A stretch of DNA of 7,646 nucleotides from Hellea sp. GTDB taxonomy: Bacteria > Pseudomonadota > Alphaproteobacteria > Caulobacterales > Maricaulaceae. Position numbers and translations under genes: made by a program. Shown in pieces: positions 1-6,307 of the stretch. Numbering within the stretch: position 1 is the first letter of the stretch; every line of letters begins with the position of its first letter. The notes under the pieces were generated by a model, which was not told where the DNA came from, did no database searches, and saw only the letters and a program-made list of their open reading frames with translations. The stretch is from assembly GCA_020628635.1 (NCBI GenBank), contig JAHDEU010000093.1:1-7646 (forward strand). The letters run 5' to 3'.

Positions 1-923
1 CTCCAGTCCATGTTCGGATAGACGCCGGTGATGGCCCAGGTCTCCTGCATGTCCTGATCGAGATGGTCGAAGATCATGCGCTCCTCGCCGGACTCGAGGT
101 CCTTGAGGAACAGCTTGGACTCGGCGCGCACCCGCTTGACATAGGCAAGGTGCTTGCCGTCTGGCGACGGTGTCGGACGCACCGCGCCCCCTGCCCCTCC
201 GGCCGCGACCGACGTCTCGCCCGTGTTCATGTCATAGCGCTTGATCTGGAACAGCTCGGTGTTGGAATCCTGCGCGTATTCGAAAATCGGGCCGGGCGTG
301 ACGTTCATGGAGTAGTAGAGGCCGTCACCATCCGGCGTGAACATGGGCTCGCCCAGCTCCTTCTGGTGCGCCTTGGATGGCCGCTCGACCAGCTGCACGC
401 CGCCCGTGCCCTTGCCGTTGGCGGCGTACATCCAGATCTCGCCCACGCCAGCGGACCGGGACGTGGTGTAGTGCTTGCGCGCCGCGATGAAGTCGCCGGA
501 CGGGTGCCAGGTCGGGTTGTTGAGCAGGCGGAAGCTCTCATCGGTCACCTGCACCGGGTCCGAGCCGTCCACCTTCATGGTCCAGATATTGTCGCCGCCC
601 GCGCGGTCCGAGGTGAAGGCGATGCGCGAGCCGTCCGGCGAGAAGCGCGGTTGGAATTCCCACGCCATGCCCGACGCGATGGCTGTGGCTTTGCCGCCGC
701 TCACCGGCATGGTGTAAATGTCGCCCAGCAGGTCGAAAGCGATGGTCTTGCCGTCTGGCGACACGTCGAGACTCATCCACGTGCCCTCGGACACGTCTAT
801 ATTGATGGTCTTGGCTTCTCCGGGCGGATTGTTGACATCCCACTTTTCGGACTTTTCGTCCTCGGCAAAGGCGGCAGTGGTGATCGAAAGCGCGGCGGAA
901 GCCAGCAGGAGTCGCTTGAGCAT
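1..923 (-). CDS. Secreted PD40/TolB-propeller protein, probable amidohydrolase (N-terminal part)
   Basis: The reading frame is open for 307 codons from an ATG at 923 to the left edge, so the 3' end is missing. GGGGA ends five bases before the ATG and fixes the start. Residues 1-20 are a Sec signal peptide: MLKR, a hydrophobic core, then A-F-A before EDE. The mature part carries propeller-type PD40 motifs: SPDG at 55-58 and 95-98, HPSG at 140-143, TPDG at 196-199 and SPDG at 253-256. The segments TWMSLDVSPDG, FDLLGDIY, FTSDRAGGDNIW, FEYAQDSNT and DQDMQETWA match my memory of periplasmic proteins of about 1000-1100 residues with an N-terminal propeller and a C-terminal amidohydrolase domain. 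That catalytic domain lies outside the window, so the enzymatic call is inferred. Other possibilities are a tricorn-like or S9 peptidase. It lies 84 bases downstream of the M48 gene and could be cotranscribed with it. Confidence 0.8.
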   Translation of the reverse strand, partial: MLKRLLLASAALSITTAAFAEDEKSEKWDVNNPPGEAKTINIDVSEGTWMSLDVSPDGKTIAFDLLGDIYTMPVSGGKATAIASGMAWEFQPRFSPDGSRIAFTSDRAGGDNIWTMKVDGSDPVQVTDESFRLLNNPTWHPSGDFIAARKHYTTSRSAGVGEIWMYAANGKGTGGVQLVERPSKAHQKELGEPMFTPDGDGLYYSMNVTPGPIFEYAQDSNTELFQIKRYDMNTGETSVAAGGAGGAVRPTPSPDGKHLAYVKRVRAESKLFLKDLESGEERMIFDHLDQDMQETWAITGVYPNMDW

Positions 924-982
924 GATAGTCCCCGGATGTTTGTGCACCCCGCTAGCGGGAGCGCCGGGGCAAATCATTCCTC

Positions 983-999
983 TTCGCCAGACAGGCGAA
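983..999 (-). terminator. Small stem-loop after the M48 gene (weak terminator candidate)
   Basis: Perfect 6-base arms TTCGCC and GGCGAA flank a 5-base loop, eight bases past the M48 stop codon on the minus strand. No T-tract follows (GAGGAATG comes next), so it is not a canonical intrinsic terminator. It may only be an mRNA processing or stability hairpin, leaving the downstream gene in the same transcript. Confidence 0.25.
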
Positions 1000-1007
1000 A
1001 GAATGTG

Positions 1008-2156
1008 TTACGGCGTCGTGTTGCTGGTCGCGGACTTGTCCTTGGCCTTCCTGTCCTTGCCCTTCAGGTCCTTTGGAACGGCCGCCTGCATGGTCTTCAT
1101 CAGCTCGGCCAGATCGCCCTGCAGGAAGGCGGGCGCGTCGCTGTGCTGCTTGGCCGCTTCCCAGGCGGCCATTGCGAGCGCCTCGTCGCCCGGCTCGCGG
1201 CGCAGCGCATAGGCCGCGCCCTCGATATAGCCGAGTACGCCGAGGTCCTCGCCAAAGCCGCGCTTGCGCTCCACAAGGGCAAGCACGGAGCCGTAGTCCC
1301 GGGTCATCAGCTCGGCCTCGTACCAGCGGGTGAGATAGGGCCGGATGCGCTGGCGATATTCCGCCGCGTTGGTGCCGGTGGGGCGGGTCGGCAGCTTGGC
1401 CGTCGCCTTGCGCAAAGCGGCGATGCGCGCCGTACTGGTCGGGTGGGTGTCATAGCGCGCGGACTTGGTCTTGGCCGAGCGCTCGCGCGCTTTTTCGTTG
1501 GACGAGGCCGCCTGCTCCGCCTGCAGATTGGTCCAGAGCTGGATGGCGGCGTTGGGATCGTAGCCCGCATCGGCCGCGACTTCCAGCCCGACAATGTCGG
1601 CCTCGAGTTCCTGCGAGCGGGAGTAGGATTGCAGAGCGGACTTGCCCACCACTGCCGCGGCAAGATGGCCGAGGCCACCTACGGCCAGCCCGACCGTGTT
1701 GGCCAGACCTTCCGTGTTGGCCGAGCGGAGTTGGCGCTTCAGCCCGTGCTTTTCGTAATAGTGTCCGAACTCGTGACCGAGCACCTGCGCGAGCTCCGCC
1801 TCGTTGTCGACGCGCAGCAGCATGCCCGAATAGACCAGCATGGCACCGTTCGGCAGGATGCCTGCGTTAAACGCCGGCGCTTCGATGAGATAGACCCGCA
1901 GCTCGTCCGCGAAATCGCCGGACACGGATGCGGTCAGCTCCTCGACATAGCCGACGAGGGCCGGATCGGTGATGCGCGCGGACGAGCCCGCGATCTGGCG
2001 CTCTGTCTTGCGCGAGCCGCGCGCGACTTCGGCTTCGGGCGTGTATTCGTAGCTGCCGCCTTCCAGCACTTCGCCCGGCACGCGCTGGGATGTGTTGGCC
2101 GTCGCGCAGCCCGTGAGGGCGATGGCGGCGAAGATGGCGGTGGCTGTTCTGAACAT
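1008..2156 (-). CDS. M48 family zinc metalloprotease, lipoprotein
   Basis: This 382-residue protein is predicted to be a lipid-anchored periplasmic zinc protease. The ATG at 2156 was chosen because it gives an immediate lipoprotein signal peptide (MFRTATAIFAAIALTGC, lipid-accepting Cys17) and has GGAG seven bases upstream. A TTG at 2213 in the same frame would add 19 polar residues in front of the signal and is unlikely. Family motifs are complete: HEFGH at 128-132 supplies two zinc ligands and the catalytic Glu129, ELEAD at 183-187 supplies the third ligand Glu183, and THP...RI at 237-245 is a usual M48 element. Residues from about 250 form a helical, Ala-rich extension that could be TPR-like, ending in a Lys-rich tail. 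Lipoprotein anchoring recalls E. coli LoiP, whereas the extension recalls BepA. Both act in envelope quality control, so a similar role beside an outer-membrane receptor is plausible but inferred. Confidence 0.9.
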   Translation of the reverse strand: MFRTATAIFAAIALTGCATANTSQRVPGEVLEGGSYEYTPEAEVARGSRKTERQIAGSSARITDPALVGYVEELTASVSGDFADELRVYLIEAPAFNAGILPNGAMLVYSGMLLRVDNEAELAQVLGHEFGHYYEKHGLKRQLRSANTEGLANTVGLAVGGLGHLAAAVVGKSALQSYSRSQELEADIVGLEVAADAGYDPNAAIQLWTNLQAEQAASSNEKARERSAKTKSARYDTHPTSTARIAALRKATAKLPTRPTGTNAAEYRQRIRPYLTRWYEAELMTRDYGSVLALVERKRGFGEDLGVLGYIEGAAYALRREPGDEALAMAAWEAAKQHSDAPAFLQGDLAELMKTMQAAVPKDLKGKDRKAKDKSATSNTTP

Positions 2157-2161
2157 GCGTC

Positions 2162-2207
2162 GGCTCCGGTCGTGCTCTATCCAAGGGCTAGTGCGGCGAC
2201 CGGAGCC
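2162..2207 (-). promoter_or_regulatory. Perfect 11-base inverted repeat covering the M48 Shine-Dalgarno
   Basis: Arms GGCTCCGGTCG (2162-2172) and CGACCGGAGCC (2197-2207) are exact reverse complements with a 24-base gap. In the minus-strand RNA the 3' arm contains GGAG (2167-2164), placed seven bases before the M48 ATG. The hairpin would therefore bury the ribosome binding site. The arms are seen directly; translational control is inferred. It could instead be a DNA operator. Confidence 0.5.
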
Positions 2208-2213
2208 CGTCAA
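2185..2213 (-). promoter_or_regulatory. Candidate housekeeping promoter of the M48 gene
   Basis: On the minus strand TTGACGG (2213-2207) is followed after 14 bases by ACTAGCCC (2192-2185). The Caulobacter housekeeping consensus, from memory, is TTGACGS, 10-14 bases, GCTANAWC: the -35 element matches fully and the -10 only partly (CTA and the final C). Transcription would start near 2177-2180, giving a leader of about 22 bases that includes the Shine-Dalgarno but not the upstream arm of the inverted repeat. Confidence 0.45.
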
Positions 2214-2220
2214 ATGACGG
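2207..2220. repeat. 14-base palindrome over the -35 element
   Basis: CCGTCA and TGACGG are perfect 6-base arms separated by AA. The site overlaps the candidate -35 element of the M48 promoter and lies about 18 bases past the receptor stop codon. The two-base centre is too tight for a good RNA hairpin, so a protein-binding operator is the more natural reading. A chance palindrome is also possible. Confidence 0.35.
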
Positions 2221-2237
2221 AGGCGTTAGACGCGCTT

Positions 2238-4460
2238 CTAGAAACGCTTGGTGATTTCAGCACCATAGATGGACGGCTCGTTGAAGAAGCCGGTCAGGTT
2301 GTTGAAGTCCACGCCGCCTTCCAGCGCGGTCTCGCCGGTCAGGTTGCGGACATAGCCCGCGACTTCCCAGTCGCCGCCATTGTGGACGTAGCCCGCGCGC
2401 AGACCGATCTCGGTCAAGGGCTCGGACTGGAATTCCTCCGATTCATAGAGGAAGAAGTTCACCGAGCTGCGATGCGCGATATCGCCGAAGACGAAGAGCT
2501 CGCCGCTGCCGACCTCAAAGCCGTAGCGCGCCGTGGCATTGGCGATGAACTTCGGCGCTTGCGGCAGCGGATTGCCGTCGATGCGCGCATTTCCGGTCGC
2601 CGGGTTGATCGGGTCGAGCACGGTACAGGCCGCGCCGCAGGGTGCGACTTCGAGGTTCGGGTCGTCGATCTCGGTGTCGTTGATGGACATGCCCGCCGTG
2701 AACTGCAGGGCGTCGGTCGGGTTGTAATAGGCGTCGATTTCGAAGCCGAGGCCCTTGACCGAGTCGGCATTGAAAAGCTGGTTGAAATTGCCCGCACCGC
2801 CGACGGCCGTAACCTGCTGATTGTCGGTCTCATAGGCATAGGCGGATGCGTTGAGCACGCCGCGCCCCTGTGCGAAGCTGGTCTTTGCGCCGACTTCGAA
2901 GCTGTCGATGGTCTCCGTGTCCGCCACGGTCACGACGTCGCCGAAGACGATGCGGCCTTGTACGTTCGGTGTGCGGAAGCCACGAGCGTAGCGGCCATAG
3001 ACCGACACGTCATCATTGATCGCGTAGTCCAGAGTGAAGTCGCCCGAGAGCACTTCGTCGGACAGGTCGGCCGTGACGGGCCCCAGCGTGCCGGAGCCGA
3101 ACGGGCCGATCAGGCGGCGGGCGGTGAAGTCCTTGCTCTCGGCCGTGGCGCGCAGACCGAGCGTGGCCGTCAGTTGGTCGGTTGCGTCCCAGACGACGCT
3201 GGTGAAGAGCGAGTAGGACTCGGTGTCCTGGTTCTGGATGGCCTGTCCGTTGACCGGGATGGGCGGGGTGATGGTGTCGAAGGACAGCGACTCGATCTCG
3301 AGGTCTTCGAGGAAAATGAAGGCACCGACCGTGACGTTGACCGCATCCGATGCGTCGAAATTGTAGCGCAGTTCCTGCGTCAGCTGGCTGTGGTCATTGA
3401 TGTTGTCCTGGCTTTCGGCCGGGAACGGGATGAAGCCGGGCTGGCTGTTGCCGAGAAAGGCCGCGCCGAAGCCGCCGTCCACATCGCCGCGCGCTTCGAT
3501 GCGCACAGACTCGATGGCGGAGACCGACGTCACCGTGCCGTTGCCGAGGCCCCACTCGGCCTTCAGGCTCGCGCCGACATTGGATACGTCGAGCAGCTGC
3601 ACCGCGTCGTTTGTCGCGGTGAAGCGATCGAACCCATCCACGATCCCGCCGCCGGGTGCGATGGCATTGGCCTGGAAGGTCCGCGACCCGCCGCGCAGCT
3701 GGCGGCCGTGGACATTGATCAGCACGTCGAGATCGCTGTTTGCGGGTTCAAACCGGAGCTGCGCGCGGCCTGCGAGTTCGTCAAAGCCCTCGAAGTCGTC
3801 CTCGGGCTGGTTCGGGATGGTGTTTTCGACATAGGGGCTGCGGGTCTGGTAAAGGCCGGAGACGCGCGCCGAGACTGTATCAGAGAGCGCGCCGCCCACG
3901 GCCGCTTCCACCGTGCCCGTGTCGAACCTGCCAAAGCTCGCCTTGCCATAGCCGTTGAAGCCGTCGTCCACCTCCGGCTTCACGCTCTCGAACTTGATGA
4001 CACCGGCCGGCGTGTTGCGGCCGAACAGCGTGCCTTGAGGTCCACGCAGCACCTCGACGCGGTCCGTGTCGAAGATCGGGAATCCGCGAAGGATCGGGTT
4101 CTCCAGCACGACGTCGTCATAGACGAAGCTTACGGGTCCGTTGGCGTTCAAATCGAAGTCGGTATTGCCGAGACCGCGAATGTAGAAGCGCGGGAATGTC
4201 CGCCCAAACGAGCCCTCCGCATAGACGCTGGGCACGCGGGCCGACAGCGCGAGAATGTCTTCGGCCGCACCGCGAATGGCGTCGAGCTCCGCATTCTGGA
4301 CGACATCGAGCGACAGGGCCACGTCCTGCAGCGACTGCTCGCGTTTCTGGGCCGTCACGACGATCTCGTCGAGCGGCGCGTTCTGCGCAAAGGCGGGCGT
4401 AAGCGCGGTGCTGGCGAAGAGGACAGAGAGGGCGCCAAGACGGCGGACACGGTGGGACAA
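2238..4460 (-). CDS. TonB-dependent outer-membrane receptor
   Basis: This 740-residue protein takes up an unknown ligand across the outer membrane using TonB/ExbBD energy. The start is a TTG at 4460. GGAG lies seven bases upstream, an in-frame stop lies 54 bases upstream with no ATG or GTG between, and translation from it gives a clean signal peptide ending A-F-A-Q at 23-26. DEIVVTAQKR (31-40) is the TonB-box/plug entry. The plug domain follows to about 160, with RVEVLRGPQGTLFGRNTPAG at 134-153 as its hallmark. The rest alternates beta strands and loops typical of the 22-strand barrel and ends in KRF, with the terminal aromatic that signals barrel assembly. No N-terminal signalling extension is present, so sigma-factor control through this protein is unlikely. 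Cys608 and Cys612 form a close pair, probably in an extracellular loop. The substrate cannot be told from the sequence, and neighbouring genes give no clear clue. Confidence 0.93.
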   Translation of the reverse strand: MSHRVRRLGALSVLFASTALTPAFAQNAPLDEIVVTAQKREQSLQDVALSLDVVQNAELDAIRGAAEDILALSARVPSVYAEGSFGRTFPRFYIRGLGNTDFDLNANGPVSFVYDDVVLENPILRGFPIFDTDRVEVLRGPQGTLFGRNTPAGVIKFESVKPEVDDGFNGYGKASFGRFDTGTVEAAVGGALSDTVSARVSGLYQTRSPYVENTIPNQPEDDFEGFDELAGRAQLRFEPANSDLDVLINVHGRQLRGGSRTFQANAIAPGGGIVDGFDRFTATNDAVQLLDVSNVGASLKAEWGLGNGTVTSVSAIESVRIEARGDVDGGFGAAFLGNSQPGFIPFPAESQDNINDHSQLTQELRYNFDASDAVNVTVGAFIFLEDLEIESLSFDTITPPIPVNGQAIQNQDTESYSLFTSVVWDATDQLTATLGLRATAESKDFTARRLIGPFGSGTLGPVTADLSDEVLSGDFTLDYAINDDVSVYGRYARGFRTPNVQGRIVFGDVVTVADTETIDSFEVGAKTSFAQGRGVLNASAYAYETDNQQVTAVGGAGNFNQLFNADSVKGLGFEIDAYYNPTDALQFTAGMSINDTEIDDPNLEVAPCGAACTVLDPINPATGNARIDGNPLPQAPKFIANATARYGFEVGSGELFVFGDIAHRSSVNFFLYESEEFQSEPLTEIGLRAGYVHNGGDWEVAGYVRNLTGETALEGGVDFNNLTGFFNEPSIYGAEITKRF

Positions 4461-4490
4461 GGGGGAACTCCGAGCAGATTGGTTGCGCCC

Positions 4491-4519
4491 CCTAAGGTGG
4501 CTCGATCGTCATTGGTCAA
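4491..4519 (-). promoter_or_regulatory. Possible promoter of the TonB receptor gene
   Basis: TTGACC (4519-4514) is a good -35 hexamer. After 17 bases the sequence is CTTAGG (4496-4491), which is a poor -10. It sits after the stem-loops that follow pyrG and 31 bases before the TTG start, a suitable place for a separate receptor promoter. Support is only positional plus the -35 match. Confidence 0.25.
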
Positions 4520-4527
4520 GCGCGCCG

Positions 4528-4573
4528 GACCGCTTACGCACTCACGTCGGCGTGAGGATCACCGATTGCGGTC
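4528..4573 (-). other. Two short stem-loops with an alternative long-range pairing
   Basis: CTCACG/CGTGAG (4541-4546 with 4551-4556, loop of 4) and ACCG/CGGT (4561-4564 with 4569-4572, loop of 4) are perfect stems. The arms GACCGC (4528-4533) and GCGGTC (4568-4573) can also pair, enclosing the first stem and excluding the second. Such mutually exclusive pairing is the form an attenuator takes, but short GC-rich stems arise easily by chance. Confidence 0.3.
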
Positions 4574-4575
4574 TC

Positions 4576-4597
4576 ACTGTGGCAAAGCAGCCACAGT
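4576..4597 (-). terminator. Stem-loop at the end of pyrG
   Basis: Perfect 8-base arms ACTGTGGC and GCCACAGT enclose a 6-base loop, starting nine bases after the pyrG stop codon. It is the strongest hairpin in this gap. In the minus-strand RNA it is followed by GAGACCGC rather than a U-tract, so it may terminate inefficiently or only protect the pyrG transcript end. Confidence 0.45.
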
Positions 4598-4605
4598 CTC
4601 GAGCG

Positions 4606-6264
4606 CTAGACGAGCCGCGATTGCTCCACTGCCGCGCCGACGAAGCCGGTGAAGAGCGGGTGCGGGGCGAAGGGGCGGCTCTTGAGTTCGGGGTGGAACT
4701 GCACGCCGACGAACCAGGGGTGTTCGTCCGTGGGGAGCTCAACGATCTCGGGCAGCACGCCGTCGGGCGACAGGCCGGAAAAGCGCAGGCCCGCCTCCTC
4801 CAGCCGGTCGCGATAGTCGATGTTGACCTCGTAGCGGTGGCGGTGGCGCTCGCTGATTTCGGTCGCGCCGTATTCGCGCGCGACCAGCGAATTGGGTGCG
4901 AGTTTCGCGGTGTAGGCGCCCAGACGCATGGTGCCGCCGAGGTCGGTGTCCTTGGTGCGCTCCAGGCGTTCATTTCCCTTGGTCCACTCGGTCATCAGGC
5001 CGACGACGTTCTCGCCATCCTCGCCGAATTCGGACGAGCTGGCGGAGTCGATCTGCGCCATGTTGCGGGCGGCTTCGACCACGGCCATCTGCATGCCGAG
5101 GCAGATACCGAAATAGGGAATGTCCTTTTCGCGGGCGTAGCGGACGGCCTTGATCTTGCCCTCAGAGCCACGCTCGCCAAAGCCGCCGGGCACGAGAATG
5201 CCGTTCGCGCCCTTGAGCACGGTTTCCGGGTCCTTGGTCTCGAAGTCCTCGGCTTCGACCCAGCGGATCCTGACCTTCACGTCGTTGGCAATGCCGCCAT
5301 GGACCAGCGCTTCGGTGATGGATTTGTACGCGTCGGGCAGCACGGTGTATTTGCCCACGACCGCGATCTTCACCTCGCCGTCCGGGTTGCGCAGCGTGTC
5401 GTCGATCTGCTCCCATTTGGCGAGATCGGCTTCCGGCGCATCGTCTATGCCGAAATGCGCGAGCACTTCGCTGTCGAGCCCTTCGTCGTGATAGGCGAGC
5501 GGCACGGCGTAGATGGAGCTGGCGTCGAGCCCCTGGATGACCGCGCTCTCGCGCACATTGCAGAAGCGCGCGATCTTGCGGCGCTCGCCGTCGGGGATTT
5601 CGCGCTCCGACCGGCAGAGCAGGATGTCCGGCTGTATGCCGATGGAGCGCAGCTCCTTGACCGAGTGCTGGGTCGGCTTGGTCTTCATCTCGCCCGCCAC
5701 GGCGATGTAGGGCAGCAGTGTGACGTGCAGGAAGCAGGTCTGGCCGCGCGGCAGTTCCTGGCCAAGCTGGCGCAGCGCTTCGAAGAATGGCAGGCCTTCG
5801 ATGTCGCCCACCGTGCCGCCGACTTCGCAGAGCACGAAGTCCACCGGTTCGCCGTCCTCGCCCAAGGCAGGAGACTTCACGAAGTCCTTGATCTCATTGG
5901 TAACATGCGGGATCACCTGCACGGTCGCGCCGAGATAGTCGCCGCGGCGTTCCTTGGCGATGATGTCGGAGTAGATGCGGCCCGTCGTGATGTTGTCGGC
6001 CTGCGTCGCGGATACACCCGTGAAGCGCTCATAGTGGCCAAGGTCGAGGTCCGTCTCCGCGCCGTCATCCGTCACATAGACTTCGCCGTGCTGGTAGGGG
6101 CTCATCGTGCCCGGATCGACATTCAGGTAGGGGTCGAGCTTGCGCAGGCGGACGGAGTAGCCACGCGCCTGCAGCAGCGCACCGAGCGCAGCGGAGGCGA
6201 GCCCCTTGCCAAGCGAGGAGACCACCCCACCGGTGATGAAGATGTAGCGCGGCGTGTGGCTCAT
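4606..6264 (-). CDS. pyrG: CTP synthase (glutamine hydrolysing)
   Basis: This 552-residue cytoplasmic enzyme converts UTP to CTP using ATP and glutamine, the last step of de novo pyrimidine nucleotide synthesis. It is complete and near the usual 545 residues. The N-terminal synthase domain begins RYIFITGGVVSSLGKG (6-21) with the ATP-binding loop and Lys20. KLDPYLNVDPGTMSPYQHGE follows at 42-61, and CEVGGTVGDIE (146-156) includes the metal-binding Glu147. The C-terminal class I glutamine amidotransferase domain shows GGFGERG (360-366), the nucleophile Cys388 in GICLGMQ, and His524 and Glu526 in HPE. No key residue is missing. The ATG at 6264 matches the family N-terminus closely and no other in-frame start is suitable. 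Its GGAG lies 12 bases upstream, rather far, and closer to a small out-of-frame ATG. It lies 43 bases downstream of secG, a pairing common in alphaproteobacteria, so cotranscription is likely. Confidence 0.98.
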   Translation of the reverse strand: MSHTPRYIFITGGVVSSLGKGLASAALGALLQARGYSVRLRKLDPYLNVDPGTMSPYQHGEVYVTDDGAETDLDLGHYERFTGVSATQADNITTGRIYSDIIAKERRGDYLGATVQVIPHVTNEIKDFVKSPALGEDGEPVDFVLCEVGGTVGDIEGLPFFEALRQLGQELPRGQTCFLHVTLLPYIAVAGEMKTKPTQHSVKELRSIGIQPDILLCRSEREIPDGERRKIARFCNVRESAVIQGLDASSIYAVPLAYHDEGLDSEVLAHFGIDDAPEADLAKWEQIDDTLRNPDGEVKIAVVGKYTVLPDAYKSITEALVHGGIANDVKVRIRWVEAEDFETKDPETVLKGANGILVPGGFGERGSEGKIKAVRYAREKDIPYFGICLGMQMAVVEAARNMAQIDSASSSEFGEDGENVVGLMTEWTKGNERLERTKDTDLGGTMRLGAYTAKLAPNSLVAREYGATEISERHRHRYEVNIDYRDRLEEAGLRFSGLSPDGVLPEIVELPTDEHPWFVGVQFHPELKSRPFAPHPLFTGFVGAAVEQSRLV

Positions 6265-6272
6265 ATGCGCAT
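6261..6272 (-). promoter_or_regulatory. Three-codon upstream ORF overlapping the pyrG start
   Basis: The minus strand reads ATG CGC ATA TGA, and its stop codon overlaps the pyrG ATG by two bases. The only Shine-Dalgarno-like sequence, GGAG at 6280-6277, is four bases before this ATG and twelve before the pyrG ATG. Arms GCGGC (6273-6277) and GCCGC (6286-6290) could form a 5-base stem around GGA. Translational coupling or start-site competition is possible, but the element is tiny and may be fortuitous. Confidence 0.25.
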
Positions 6273-6307
6273 GCGGCTCCGAACGGCCGCGCGAAAGTGA
6301 GCGGCGT

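Noticed and set aside
2154..2213. Longer M48 protein from a TTG at 2213
   Set aside because: It would place 19 polar residues before the lipoprotein signal peptide, and the ATG at 2156 has GGAG at the right distance.
63..4652. A 1529-codon open frame on the plus strand across the receptor, M48 and propeller genes
   Set aside because: It is in exact codon register with the three minus-strand genes, whose frames also agree with one another. A plus-strand stop would need a TTA, CTA or TCA codon on the minus strand, and these are avoided in this GC-rich genome. The product shows no fold or family signature, while the minus strand encodes recognisable proteins.
4255..6300. A 681-codon open frame on the plus strand opposite pyrG
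   Set aside because: It has the same cause: it is in codon register with pyrG and open because rare Leu and Ser codons are absent. The protein has only Arg/Ala/Val/Asp-rich antisense composition.
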